Source: Chelydra serpentina (lineage: Eukaryota; Chordata; Testudines; Chelydridae). Taken from it: a DNA stretch of 64,000 nt. Position 1 is the stretch's first letter. Each line of letters starts with the position of its first letter. Where the stretch lies: assembly GCA_037349315.1 (NCBI GenBank), contig JBAIAC010000027.1, positions 3,038,001 to 3,102,000 of the forward strand. Reading direction: 5' to 3'. Below are positions 11,047-22,946 of this stretch, piece after piece. The notes beneath the pieces were generated by a model. That model did no database searches and was not told where the DNA came from. It saw nothing but the letters and a program-made list of their open reading frames with translations. Both the position numbers and the translations under genes were made by a program.

Positions 11047-13689
11047 CTAAAGGGAAAAAAAGAACACTGATAAGCAATGAAGTACCAGATGTACTTCCAA
11101 CACATTATAACAATAGTCACCTAAGCAAAACCACCATTACCAATAAAAGCTTCCCCACGCACCCGATACGTTTATTCAATAGTTTGCTCTAGTTTGAATC
11201 CTGTTAGCTATTCTTAAATGGGCTCAAAAACAAAGGGGTCAGCATTAGCTACAAAAGGATTTGAGAATTATACTGTCAGAGTACATCATTTTAACAGTCA
11301 CCAATTTAACTAGAAAGATTTTACTTTTTAAATAGGTCACTTAAAAAGATACTAAAGGAGTTCTTATGTAGCCAAATGGTATGGTGGTAATTATCTTAGG
11401 ATAAGGTGTAATGAGCTAAATTCATGTTTTTTGAAACTTTTTTTTTGTTAATGGATATGAATGGTTCTATACTTCCTTATTAAGTGAATCTTGAGGCCAG
11501 ATGGCTCAGTATTCACTGTGTCACCAGTTCTACTGGACCCTACAAGAAGTTATTACTATTGAATGGCAGCTTGGCAGCCTTAGTTCTTAGGTAGGCAGGC
11601 ACGCATAAAAGCCATCATTAAAAATGGCAGCCTTGTTAGCAGTCTCAGGCTATGTCTACACTCCACTCCAGTATGGACTACAGGGATGTGAGATGCAGAG
11701 TACTACCAAGTGTTGTACTCTTAATGCCCTGTGTAGATGCTGCTGGCGCAAACTAAAAGGTATCTAGTTTGCACAGAACCCATCCAAGACTGAGGCAATG
11801 CTTGCAGGCTTTGAAGAACTAGCCTTTTTTAAAAAAAAAAAAACATCCTACATTACCGAGAACCTGTCTGAAGATTGATTTAAATCAGTCAGCAGTCTTG
11901 GAAATTCTTATTGCTACTGGATATCCAAATAGCTATGGCAACAAAAAACTACCCACTTTCATCTGAAACTAGCAAAAAGAGCATGGGGGGCAGACCTGGA
12001 CATGGTGACGCATGCACTTGTGACCTCTGTACTCAATTATCACTTGCATCCAAGAACGAAGGCACACACCACAAAAAAATTCAAGCTGAGAAAATTCAGC
12101 AGCCCATCTGCTTAGCAACATAAGCCACGATGAACAACTAACCTCAGTATTCTAAAATAGTATTATATTCTAATATCTCTACATCGGCAACCTTTGGCAC
12201 GCGGCTCACCAAGGTAAGCCCCCAGTGGGCTGGGCCGGTTTGTTTACTTGCCGCGTCCACAGGTTTGGACGATCGTGGCTCCCACTGGCCACGGTTCGCC
12301 GTCCCAGGCCAATGGGGGCTGCCGGAAGAGGTGGCCAGCACATCCCTCGGCCCGCGCCGCTTCCCGCAGCCCCTATTGGCCTGAGACAGCGAACTGCAGC
12401 CAGTGGGAGCCACGATCGGCCGAACCTGTGGACGCGGCAAGTAAACAAACCGGCCCAGCCTGCCAGGGGACTTACCCTGGCAAGCTGCATGCCAAAGGTT
12501 GCCGATCCCTGCTCTACAGTCTTACTTGTTATTTAAATACAAAACACATACACATGCCAGCCTTTTTTCCCCCCCTTAGTACCACTCTGTTGCCCAATAG
12601 TGTATCTGTAGTATGTTGTTCCAGCCTGTTTGACAAGTATGTTTCATCCAATATGTATCTTTAGTCTTGCACAATATTACACATTAAGTGTTATGAGTAT
12701 TTAACATAGCAGGAAAAAAAAAACTGAGAAAGTGATCATGCTTTTAAGCACTACTTTAACCCACATGTGTGAGGGTACAGCTGAGATATAAAATCCTTGA
12801 ATGCTTTTCTGTGTTTCCTGATTTGTGGGTGTCTAAATGAGACTTAAAGTTGAATCCAAGGGATGCTTTCTGGGCCAAATCTGGCCCAGAATTTGGGTTT
12901 TTGAAAACAAACATCCATAAAACAAAAAATTATTTATTTTTTAAACCCAAGTATTTAAAAAGAAGTTAGGTAGACATTCCATGGTAGCTTTAGCAACTCA
13001 AACATTGCATTGTGCTAGAGACATACATCAAGCAATGGTCTGACAAAATGCAAATGAAACCTGACCACAAACTGACTTATCAAAGGGAAGTGAATAGTCT
13101 CCATTCAGTATCTCAGCTAAGTGAAATCACAGTGTAACAAACAGCATAAATGGGAAAAAATAGAATTTTTAAATTTCCATTTTTAGTAAATTTATTAAAA
13201 ATATATATTTCATTTGACTACATTCCTTTAAGGCAACAGGAAAACAAAAAAGGAAACAAACAAAAACCAAAATCATGTGTGAAAACTTACAGCCAGCATA
13301 TCTTGTTTCTGTTGGTTGGGCAACGGCATGCAAAGATGTGAGTTTTATTAGGGGAACAGAATCTGCAAGTTGCAGGTTGAGAGTGGTGGAAAGAGGGAGG
13401 AGGCGTAAAGAAGAGAGGCATGACTATCCTCTCTCTAACTCTCCGATGGTGTTCAGACTCCATGGCAACAGCGACAACTTTAGAAACTTCACATTGTACA
13501 TGTGAAAATGCTCAGTCATTTGTTTTTTCCAGTGACTTCCTCATTGTGAGCTAGAAACATGCCAACTTTCAAGTTTTCAAGCTGGAAAGCTATATTTTAT
13601 TACTGTCAAAAATAGGAGTCAGAGGGGAAAAAAAAGGTTGCAGAAATAGTGTCAGGAGTAATCCAGGTCACAGTGAGCCGAGAATGGAG
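11047..13689 (-). other. NCOR1: NCOR1 intron 1, 3'-proximal part
   Basis: Intronic DNA upstream of exon 2. It contains a possible DNA-transposon fragment near 11647-11760 ('gctatgtctacact' and 'tgtgtagatgctg', low certainty), an A-rich run near 11831 and the palindromic hAT MITE at 12183-12509. Nothing else was recognised. Confidence 0.75.
12183..12509. mobile_element. GC-rich palindromic hAT-type MITE
   Basis: The ends are inverted copies: atcggcaacctttggca on the left, and tgccaaaggttgccgat on the right followed by ccctg. The interior is also inverted: 'aaacaaaccggcccagcc' and 'gtgggagccacgatcggcc' recur on both arms, so the ~330-base unit can fold on itself. The right flank ctctaca matches the left flank ctctaca, a probable target duplication, with the outer 'caggg' lost on the left. 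GC content is far above the surrounding intron. The open frames on both strands are by-products of GC-richness. Confidence 0.8.
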
Positions 13690-14060
13690 ACCATGTCTAC
13701 ATCACAAACTTTGGTCCACACATTTTACATCATAATACAGCCACTGATGTTTGTACATCACTTGTGCATGTGCATATTTGGCTGACTGCATCGGCGATGT
13801 ACATACTCACTAGGAGTCCTTTCATGGATATAAAGCACAGTGCACCATGGGTAGGTTTATCCCAGTGTGCCATGCACTGCCACCTGGAACAATCCCTTTC
13901 AGGATATTTTCAGTGTTTTGTGGGATAGCAAGGATTCGCCCAGGGATTTTTGGGAGATGGAGTCAAATTCCCAGCATGCAATTTTTTCCATCCTGTAGTA
14001 TCTTCCACATTCCATAATTTTCATGCCATTTTTTAAAAAATCCCATATTGTGCTGTTCAG

Positions 14061-15104
14061 CCTCTGCCATCTTTGACAGAAGCATGGGGCCCAGAGAGCT
14101 CAGCATGAACATTGCTAACACAACAAATGATTCTCCTGTATTTGTAGACCTGCAGGAAGTACTAAAACAATGGGATCACAATGGGGAATATGAGGATATC
14201 CTCAAGAAGAGTTTGTTGATGGACTTAGTGAAAAAAATCCCAGGTTGCTGGTGGCATTCATGGAGCAGCTGCAGATGGCGGAGCACTCATTCTGGTGCTG
14301 AGAAACAAGCATTTATGGGTGGAAGCACATTGTAATGCACGTTTGGGATGATGAACAGTGGCTGCAGAACTTTCAGATGCAAAGAGTTCCATTCCTGCAA
14401 GGAATAGTGGATGGATTTGCAACTATGGGGTTCCTGAACTGCCGTGGAGAGATAGATGGGACAGATCTCCCTATTTTGGCACCCACCAACCTTGCAACTG
14501 AGTACATCAACAAAAGAGGATACATAACCATGGAAAAGTAAGTACTAGTGGATCACGGGGTTGATTCACTGATATCAATGTAGGTTGGTCAGGGTAGGTA
14601 CAAGACACCTGCGTCTTTAAGAACATAGTACTGTTCAAGAAGTTGCATGCAGGGTCAGTCTTTCCTGAGCAGTGGATTAACACTGGAGATGTGGAAATGC
14701 CAGTGATTTTCGGAGACCCAGCCTTCCACTTGCTCATGAAGATGTACACTGGCCATCTGGACGGTACCAAGAAAAGATTCAAATATCAGCTCAGCAGGTG
14801 CAGAATGTCTATGGAATGTGCTTCTGGTACACTGAAGGGTCGCTGGCATTGTTTACTCACTAGATTAGATCACAGCAAGAAAAACATCCTAATGGTTATA
14901 TCTACATGTTGTATGCTGCATAATATATGTGAGGAAAAGGAGGAAAAACTGCCACCAGGGTGGAGAGGTGAGGTGGAATGTCTCTCTCCGGAATTTGAAC
15001 TGCCAGACACCAGTGCGATTAGAAGAGCCCAATGTGGAACTATGTATTTGAGGGATGCTTCACAGTCAGTCACTGTAGTGTTCTCTGGCATCTGTCTCAT
15101 GTAA
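14061..15104 (+). pseudogene. Harbinger transposase (HARBI1-like) relic
   Basis: Frame pieces read in order: FVDLQEVLKQWDHNGEYEDI near the start; then IVDGFATMGFLNCRGEIDGT with DLPILAPTN; then VGWSG, a stop, and VQDTCVFKN; then MPVIFGDPAFHLLMKMYTGH; then RLSRCRM-type SRCRMSMECASGTLKGRW and a C-terminal CCMLHNICEE block. These correspond to the HARBI1/PIF DDE domain. All three acidic positions can be located: D in GEIDGT, D in VQD, E in MECA. At least three frame changes or stops separate them. Related to domesticated HARBI1, but clearly a transposon relic. Confidence 0.85.
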
Positions 15105-15539
15105 TTTAAATAATATATTTTGGGGGGTTTGCCTGCTAATATATATATTGTGTTGTGCCTCCTGCAAGTTATAAATACTGTTGGGCCTGGGGCTTTGCCT
15201 GTTGCTATGAATTGTGTTGTGCATGCTGTACATTTATAAATATGGCTGCATGTTTTACTGACGTTATGAATTCTGTGGTGCATTTATAAGTAGTTCGATT
15301 TCTTAACTGCCATTATGCATTCCATAATACTTGCTGTGAATTAATAAACATAATTTGAGTGCAAAAATTAGGTGCATAAAATCAGAGTACAAACATTATA
15401 TAAACTTTTAACATAACTTAATGGGGTGAAACTTTTTAAATTCCTGTTGAAAAGGAAGTCAACATTTATGTCCATTTGTGTAAACAAAAAAGTAGTTCAA
15501 TGTAGTCAGTTGTGGCTTTGTATGCACCAATCTGTGGTT

Positions 15540-17480
15540 TTCACAGGTCTCTGTATATGAAGGTGTGATTTTCCTTGCTTAGCTCTACCAGTCTACTCAA
15601 GAGGAACAACAACTGGTCCATGATGCCACATAGTATCTTGGGGGTGTAGGGAGCAGAAGCACTGAGTTCTCCAAACAGTGCAAAGGCTGAGGAGTCTAGG
15701 ATTTTTGGACCTGTAGGTGAGCCAGGGTCTGCACCCCCTGGGTTTACTATCTGAGAAGACCCATTCTGTCGCAGTGCATTTTCCACTACTTGTCCTCTTG
15801 GCACGCCTGGGCCTTTTGCCTATCCTCTCTGTCCTTCTCATGCTCTTGGTCATAGTGACCCTCCAAGACCTTAGTCCAATGAACCTCTGGCTTGCAGGAT
15901 ATCACCGAATACAACCTCCCTAGTCCTCTTCGGCCTCCTCACCAGGGTCAGGCATTCTGCATATGTAAAGGAGGCACCTCTCAAGGCCACAACACCAGAC
16001 GCTGCTGATTAAAAAAGAAAAAGAAAAAGATGCACCATTAAATTTACAGTTCCAACGGAAAGGGAAAGGTACGTTTCAAACCTCTCTTCTCTTAGTCCCA
16101 TAAATACTTTAATGCTGATTGACAGTTCAGCTTTTGAGCACCTCACCACAGCACTGGTCTCCAGCGTCAGCCATGGTGAGTATAGCCTGGCATAGAGGAT
16201 GCGGGGGGGGGGGGGGGGGGCGGTTTCTGTGCATGAACCCATACATTTTTGGACCCTATTCCATGGGTACAAGTACAGAGCAATGGCAGTGAATACTGGC
16301 ACTATTTTTCACAGTTAGTAGTGATTTTAGCCAACAGCTCATTCCTGAGGGTCACAAAGGCACAGAGAACCAAGCTGCTACTAGTATCCCAAAGCTGCCC
16401 TGGCCAGTATATCGCTACCCTTTGCTGCCATGAACCAGGCAAACTTGTAGCAAAACGGCATGGGAAAGTGTCCTATCGCAGAAGAAGGAATAAGGCTGCC
16501 ATCCCTAGAAACCTTCAGGAGAGGATGGCAGAGTATCTCCATTCAAGTTTTGTCGAGATCTCTTACGAGGATAAGAGGGACAACCCTATTCACATGGCCA
16601 AGGTGCTCCTCATAGCCCTCCTGCCTATTCCAACAGGGGAATGAAAAGCAGATACGGACTCCACCACTGTTTGTTCTATCTCTACCTGGGCACAGGAGAC
16701 TGAATCAATGTGGAATGTGTAATCTGAATGTTGGTACTGTTCAGGAATTTGTTTTTTATTTATTTCCTAACTTTATTTCTCATAAAATATCAGTAAAACA
16801 ATGAAAAGTTGATCCCTTGGTTTTGTATACTGGAGCTGGGCTGGGCACCATCTTTAAATGGCCGCAAGGGTTGGGGGAGGAGGGAAGCAAAAGCAAATAA
16901 ACATTGTAAGGACAACTGTGCGCGCACACTTACCTCCTTTCCCCTTCATCAGCAGGCTCATCTACGCTCTCCTGGCGGAACTGGCTAGACTTCTGTGGCG
17001 TTCCAAACAGGTTCTCTTGGCTTGCAACATAGTTGGTATCCCCCGTCGCATCTCCTCCCTTTTTCTCCTGCCATGAAGAGGGAGTGGGAGGAGAAGTCTT
17101 CTCTTAGGCTCCTCCAAGGTGTCCACAGAGCTCTTCAGGGTGCTGGTGGGGCCACCGTCAAGTACGGCATGAAGTTCATTGCAAGTGTAGCAGGTCTTTG
17201 GGGGCAGCACCAGATTTCTTGCTGCCCTCCCTCACCTTGTGGTATCCCTGGCAAAGTTCATTCGCTTTCATGTGGCACTGCTGCTAATCCCTGATGGACC
17301 CCTTTGCCTACATCCCCCGTGACATCCATTCATACAGGTCCATGTTTCTACAGCTGTTCCACAGCTGTGCTTCCACAGTCTCATTTTTCTCCACAGAGAC
17401 AGATTTAATTCTTCTTGCTGCTTCACGCAGGCGTGTGTCTAATGCCTGTGTGTATGTGGAGCCATCGTACGGTAGACACA
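15540..17480 (-). pseudogene. Harbinger Myb/SANT-like accessory protein relic
   Basis: On the minus strand around 17400-17100 the translation gives LREAARRIK, MDLYEWMSRGM, a stop, QQCHMKANELCQGYHKVREG, then KTCYTCNELHAVLDGG and a linker. This resembles the trihelix/Myb-SANT domain of the second Harbinger protein ('QCR.K.KELRQ.Y.K..E' and 'F.DELHAILGG'). A C-terminal piece near 15800-15545 ends LLFLLSRLVELSKENHTF, like the usual 'LRRLVELQ' tail. Several stops interrupt it. In Harbinger this protein brings the transposase to DNA and the nucleus. Confidence 0.65.
16203..16220 (+). repeat. G homopolymer tract
   Basis: An uninterrupted run of 18 G on the plus strand inside the Harbinger element. 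It is likely to be length-variable and error-prone in assembly. Confidence 0.9.
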
Positions 17481-17896
17481 AACAAAGGAGAGTTGCTAGG
17501 TATGCTTGCCATGGCGCACAATCAGGAAAAGATATTCAAAACCACGTGGGGGTTATTTTGGGTGGGGGGGAACGGGGTTCGGAAGCATTCCAGTCTATGT
17601 TACCCTATGCAGTGGAGTTTAAAATGTTGAGCAGTCAGTGTTGCAGGGACTGGCGCACTATGGGACAGTGGCTGGAAGACTGTTGGGGTCAACACAGGGT
17701 CACGCAGTGTCTACACTTACATTGCGTTGACCAAATTAGGTCTACCATGGCTCTACACTGTTTGGAGAGGTGATTATACTCAACCACCATAACAGACATT
17801 TATATTGACCAGAAACAAATTAGAGTGTAGACAAATACATAAATAGACTGACACAAGTTGATTTGTGTTGACCTAACTTTGTGGTGTAGATGAGGT

Positions 17897-18360
17897 AGTG
17901 GGAGGTTGTAAGGATAGTACTGCATTTTTGGGGGGTGGGAGGTGTCCTCCCTCCTTTTTTGATGGGCTGAGTATTCTAGAGGGAGATGGGAACAGGTATG
18001 AAGTGAGAGGGGGAAGAATCAGTGCCAGGGAAAAGTGTGGTATAGATTTAGATGTCACCAGAGAGAAGGAGGCAGCAACTATGGAGAGCTATGGATCTGA
18101 ACTTCCAAAAGGGGGATGGGGAAGATAGATGGGGACAGGGAAATAAGAGAAGCTGAAGCTGTTGGGAGTAGTAGAGGAGGGTGACAAAAAGGACAGGGAA
18201 ATGGTGATACTGTGAGAAGGGGAGTAGGAGAACTGTGGTCAAAGCCACAAGGAAACTATAGGGGAACACTGCTAGGCAGAAAACTAATTTAAGTGTAAAT
18301 TCAAGCTGCCCAAAGTTCCTGATAGATGCCACATAAGATTGATTGTTGACATTACTGTCT
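17897..18360 (-). other. NCOR1: NCOR1 intron 1, purine-rich spacer
   Basis: Between the Harbinger element and the 7SL copy the plus strand is purine-rich (runs of ggag/gaag), a polypurine stretch of about 300 bases. No family or gene was recognised. Confidence 0.6.
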
Positions 18361-18372
18361 AAGTTTTAAAGT

Positions 18373-18592
18373 CACTGTCATCGATCGGCCTATCAGCCCT
18401 CAGAGAGAGCGCGCTGATCACAACACATCAGATGCGTTGTTCTAGCCAGTCCTCCAACTACCCGCTGGCCAAGCTCTCAGTAGCACCGGACACCCGACTG
18501 ACATAGCGCACAGCAGCCTAGAACTCCTGAGCGATCCGCCAACCGCAGCCTCCAAAGCAGCTGGGATTACAGGCGCGCCACCACACCGGACC
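18373..18592 (-). pseudogene. 7SL (SRP) RNA-derived retropseudogene
   Basis: Read on the minus strand from 18592, the sequence follows 7SL RNA: ccggtgtggtggcgcg, cctgtaatcccagct, ggatcgct, caggagttctaggct, tgtgcgctatg, tcgggtgtcc. The Alu-domain block is followed by S-domain bases that Alu elements lack. After about 110 bases similarity weakens; a later 'gtgatcag' may match the 3' S-domain strand, implying an internal loss. The copy is flanked by near-identical direct repeats (agttttaaagt at 18362-18372, agttttaaaagt at 18593-18604), as expected of LINE-mediated retroposition. It is very CpG-rich. It is too altered to be a working SRP RNA gene. Confidence 0.8.
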
Positions 18593-18740
18593 AGTTTTAA
18601 AAGTATGAAGGCATATTCCTGTGCTAGTTATTTGTGCAAGAAAATGATTTTACAATGCGTGTTGCAAAGTGGAGACCTATAAAATCTGGTTATTGCAGTA
18701 CAATACAGAATACTGCACCATATGCTTAAGAGGTCTAGTG

Positions 18741-19425
18741 CAGCGTTTCTCAAATGCGGCCACCAGGGGCTTTTCTTGTGGCCACAGCCTCCTGGGCTTT
18801 GTTGTATAGCGCCCCCTCCCCTCCCTGTTGCTCCTGGATACACCACCTTGGTGTTGATTGCTGAGGCCACCAGTAGGGGTTGGCCCTGCCACCTTCTGGA
18901 GACACCTGGGGCACGATGCTGGAGAAGCAGGCAGCTGGTGAATTCCCCACCTTCTCAGGGTGGTGGGGCTCAGACTTTGGGCTTTAGCCCTGTGGTGGCA
19001 GGGCAGCAGGCTCTGGCCATGGGGCTTTGGGCTCCAGCCCCAACGTCTGGCTGCGCAGTGGGAGGCCCCAGCAACCAACACTCCGTCCCTGGGCCCAGGC
19101 TGCAGGGCTTCAGGGTCCAGCGCCCCGCTGCCTCCCCCGACCTTCCATCCAGGGCTTAATTTATCTCCAGGCTTTCCAGGGCTGAGTAAGTCTGCTGTAA
19201 AATGTGATACTTGTATGTTTGTAAATATCACTTTTCACAACAGACTTACTAGCTAGCAATAAATAAATTACAATGATTTAGATATGTATATATGCATATT
19301 TATTTGGTTTTCCTAAAGCTACTTAAGCATTTTAGAAAAAAGCTTAAGAGGTCTTAAGAGTGGCCACCAACAAGAGTTAGTGGCCACACTCTGAGGCCAC
19401 CAAAAATTTGTCCTGAAAACCCGTG
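18741..19425. mobile_element. hAT-type non-autonomous element
   Basis: A 685-base element with GC-rich interior. The left end is cagcgtttctcaaatgcggc and the right end reverse-complements to cacgggttttcaggacaaa. The flanks are gtctagtg (18733-18740) and gtctaggg (19426-19433), a one-mismatch 8-bp duplication. 'Ggccacca' occurs near both termini. The open frames of up to 184 codons come from base composition and have no recognisable domain. Confidence 0.75.
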
Positions 19426-19433
19426 GTCTAGGG

Positions 19434-21865
19434 TGCCATCAATATGGGTAAAGTTACACAGAACTTTATTAATGCTAACAAGAGTTGTATATGTAAATCT
19501 CACAGGTTGGATAACTGACAGGTCTCTAAAACAGGATACGTTTATTTGCCAGAAACATCCAATGGAAAAGTTTCTATATTGATAGATAATCATAATCTAC
19601 ATCTAATGAGTAATGCATAAATAGCAAATTAACATCTCTCAAAGCTATCCAACACAAAAGGAAATAGAAACAGTGAAAATCAATTTTTAAAAATATCAAA
19701 TATTTGGTGAAAATTGGATCAATTATCTTCCCAAACCAAGAAATATCACGCTTGGACTTTAGCTTTGTAATACAACTCCTAACACTCCAGACTGATGGCA
19801 ACTCATCTTTATCAGTCTCAGTCTGGTTTATACATGGTATTCAGAGTCAGATCTATTTCATGCAAATTATCAGCTCTGCAGTCACCGGTTTCCTGCCTCA
19901 TTATCAATAGAGTCATAAGATGACTATTCAAGAAAGACAGCAAAGAAGAATTTTAGTTAAAAGCAAAAAACAAAAAAACACACAGATAGTTAGGGGTCCC
20001 ACTGATCACTGTTTCAGATCACTGAGTCTTAGAACAAGAAACCTCCCTGCTAAGTATTACAGAAATGGACAAGAAATTATTACATTTAGTTACAGAAACA
20101 TTAGCAGAAGAGGCCAACTCCAAAACAGAGCACTCTTTGCTTTAACTCAGGAACCAATCAGAAGGTTGGTTTCCAAACACACACTCGTTTATACTGTGCT
20201 TTACATACAAGAAATGCAGGAGATATACTCCACTGGTAGCCTCGAGACCTTTCAGTGTGCATTCTGTTGGAGACAATGACAAGAGATTAAGGATTTTTTT
20301 CAAAGTACATATAAATCTTACTGCACTTTTTAAAAAATGTAATTGATTTCTTTAATAGATCAACATCAGTAATTCACATAAAGGCACTAGCCATTTTAGG
20401 AAGTTCTATATTATAACTGGGAAAACACTTTTGTAGAACAAATACAAATGTATTCTTTAAAAATGTTAAGATCCTTTTCATAAGTGCTGTGAATCATGTA
20501 TTAATTGGTCCTCAAAATCTCAGAAGTGACATGTTCATGTCCAGGGCACTTGGACATATGCTATCATGATGAATTAAAATAATGCATTGTCATTTTATTT
20601 AATTAGCATTTTATTGTAAGATACTTGTTTTCTAATATTGTAATTCCATAAATTTGTACTGCCTTCTTCATTTTCCATAACAAGAAACCTAAAAAAATCT
20701 AAACTGTCCCTTGAGGACCTTAGTCTTAAATAGTTATGGACAACTTTTTTTGTAGAAAGGGTATGATCACAAAAGTTGCCATTCCTATCTCTATTAAGAT
20801 ACCAAGCTATGAGGCACATAAGACCCTATTAACATTTTAATCATGCTGCTCAGTTAATTAGAAATGGCTTAATCTTTAGGGGTCCCCAAAAGCACCACTG
20901 GGAACAGTACTATATTGTCCAAGAAAGTCATACAAAACAATACTGTTGAGTTTTTCTCTTTCCAATTACTCAAAGAACTTTAAATATAACTGGATTTGAT
21001 TAATATATTTTAAACTGCAAATAGTAAGAAATCATCATACATGAAGTAAAAGACTATCAGTATTGACAAAAATTATGTTCCAGGGAAAACCAGAAAGAGC
21101 AGCTAGAGTTTTAGAAAGAGTTAAATACTATGATAGCATTCAGAAGGTATTTACACCAACATTCTAATGTAACTCATTAGCGAGAAGAACTTGGAGCGAT
21201 TCTGGACTTTCAGACTTGGAATATATTTTATTTAGGGAGGGGGAAGAGGTGAGTGGGTGTGTGGAGACAGCTGATTTAAATCTTCACTGAGAAGAACTTG
21301 GAGAGAGACCATTTAAACTACTGAGAATTCTCTCAGTCCAACTCCTGAAGTCACAACGGGGCAATTACTAAAAGTAACTCTTACTTTTAAAAGCTGAATA
21401 TAGCGATTCACAGTTAACTGCAACATGTAAATTGAAGCTTTAAATAATAATAATTTTTTTTAAAAATCACAAAAGGTATTCACATCCTCACCCCCCACCC
21501 CCACACACGTTCAATGACAGAGTTCTAATTTGTGGTTAGAAACATGTTACATTTGCTCTGTTCACCCTAAACCATTTTTATCTATGCATACACAGAATCA
21601 ACTGGATCAACAGAATTTTGTGTCTGACCAATATTTGTACAAATAGCCTGACATGATTTAATACTGCAAGCACGCTGTATGTTTCCACAATGTCAAAATG
21701 TATGTTCCACTTGTCTCTGAAGAGTTGGTAAGCAATAGCATTTTCAGTGTCAAATCTAGAAAACTGACATGGATCCACAGTATTCTCTCTCAACTATACT
21801 TTTCATCTTACATTTATATTGCTTCTACAATCAAGTCTAAACTTAATTCCCAAAGGATTCTATAG
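19434..21865 (-). other. NCOR1: NCOR1 intron 1, unannotated stretch
   Basis: AT-rich intronic DNA with no exon, RNA gene or repeat family that I could identify. The short open frames here lack similarity to anything I know. Confidence 0.7.
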
Positions 21866-21868
21866 TAA

Positions 21869-22074
21869 GGCCTTGTCTTTATGGGGAAACTGACCAAATA
21901 TAGTTATTGCCAGATAAGCTATTGTAGAAGAGTTCCCTGTGCGGACACTACTCTAGGATAAAAATCATTTTATTCTGGAATAATTACTGCCCAAATGATA
22001 CCAGAACAAAGTGCCCACATGGGAAGCTATTCTGGAATAGCTATTCTAGTCAATTTCCCTAGGTAGACAAGACC
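21869..22074. mobile_element. 206-bp Harbinger-type MITE
   Basis: The termini are inverted repeats ggccttgtct and agacaagacc, flanked on both sides by the trinucleotide TAA (21866-21868 and 22075-22077). A 3-bp TWA target duplication with short inverted ends is the mark of PIF/Harbinger. Internally, 'ctattctggaatagctattc' gives a further small palindrome. No coding potential. Confidence 0.75.
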
Positions 22075-22931
22075 TAAGAAAAGTTGGATAGGTCATTTAG
22101 TCACAAGAACTTTACTTACAGGTAGCTCCTTTCCCTCAAAATTTTCCTCTTAAACCTGTAACAAATATGAGGATCTTATTGACTAAGATTAATACAGGAG
22201 AGTGGGTGTCTGTGTAACAGTGCAGTACGTGCTACAATTACAGCCTTCCTGTCCTGACACAAACCTTTCCTTATCTTACTGAGTGTTACCATTTCAGTAA
22301 CAAAACTGAATTTGACTGACATTTGAAAAAACGGTAATTTCAGTCTCAGTTTTTGTGGTACAATGGGTAATGTCACTCATCTTTATGCTGCTTACAAGAG
22401 CTGTTCTTGGACAACAGAAAGTAATCGATCTGTAACACCACCTGACAAATCAGCCTTCTCTTGAGCTACCTAAAAAAACATTTTTATAGCTTAGAAATGA
22501 TACATTGACTTTTATTTTTTAAACTACATAAACCTGACCTGGATTCTGTCCTGTATAATTAAAAATATAACTAGAAACTTTAACAAAGACCTCAAAGATC
22601 TCCCTACCCACTCAGATATACTGTTACTCCCTCTCCATCCTGCAAACCTATTTCTAGAAAAACCGGGCAAAATATTATGAGCTCTTATAGCGTGCACTGA
22701 AGGTCACCCGATGTGACCTTTCATGGACCAAGAAATAGCAAGTACCAGGAAAACAGTTCTGCAGGAAGTCCCAGCACTGAAGCAACCAAACAAGTTCATT
22801 TTTTTAAAAAAAATGCATATTTTAGTCCCCAGTCTCAGTCACTCTTCCTTGGGCAAAAGGAATAGGAAGAAAAAAAAACTTCCTGAGCATCAACTCTGTG
22901 CTTGTAGGAAAGAGGGAAAAGGTGCAGGCAT

Positions 22932-22946
22932 GGGGGGGGGGGGGGG
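22932..22946 (+). repeat. G homopolymer tract
   Basis: A run of 15 G on the plus strand in NCOR1 intron 1. Simple repeat with no evident function. Confidence 0.9.

Larger units (their letters stand above)
13690..17896. mobile_element. PIF/Harbinger DNA transposon, degraded, two-gene
   Basis: A ~4.2 kb element. Its termini, accatgtctacatcacaaac on the left and the reverse complement of the right end acctcatctacaccacaaag, align as imperfect inverted repeats. Inside are the two genes expected of PIF/Harbinger, transcribed convergently: a DDE transposase on the plus strand (14061-15104) and a Myb/SANT-like DNA-binding protein on the minus strand (15540-17480). Both are broken by stops and frameshifts, so the element is dead. 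It sits in NCOR1 intron 1. The exact 3-base target duplication is not clear. Confidence 0.8.

Noticed and set aside
18541..18592. Alu element or human contamination
   Set aside because: The short stretch looks Alu-like, but the match continues into 7SL bases absent from Alu, is diverged, and is embedded in reptile-type sequence with its own flanking repeats.
18677..19231. 184-codon minus-strand frame
   Set aside because: It lies inside a GC-rich non-autonomous hAT element. Low-complexity Gly/Pro/Ser content and no family match.
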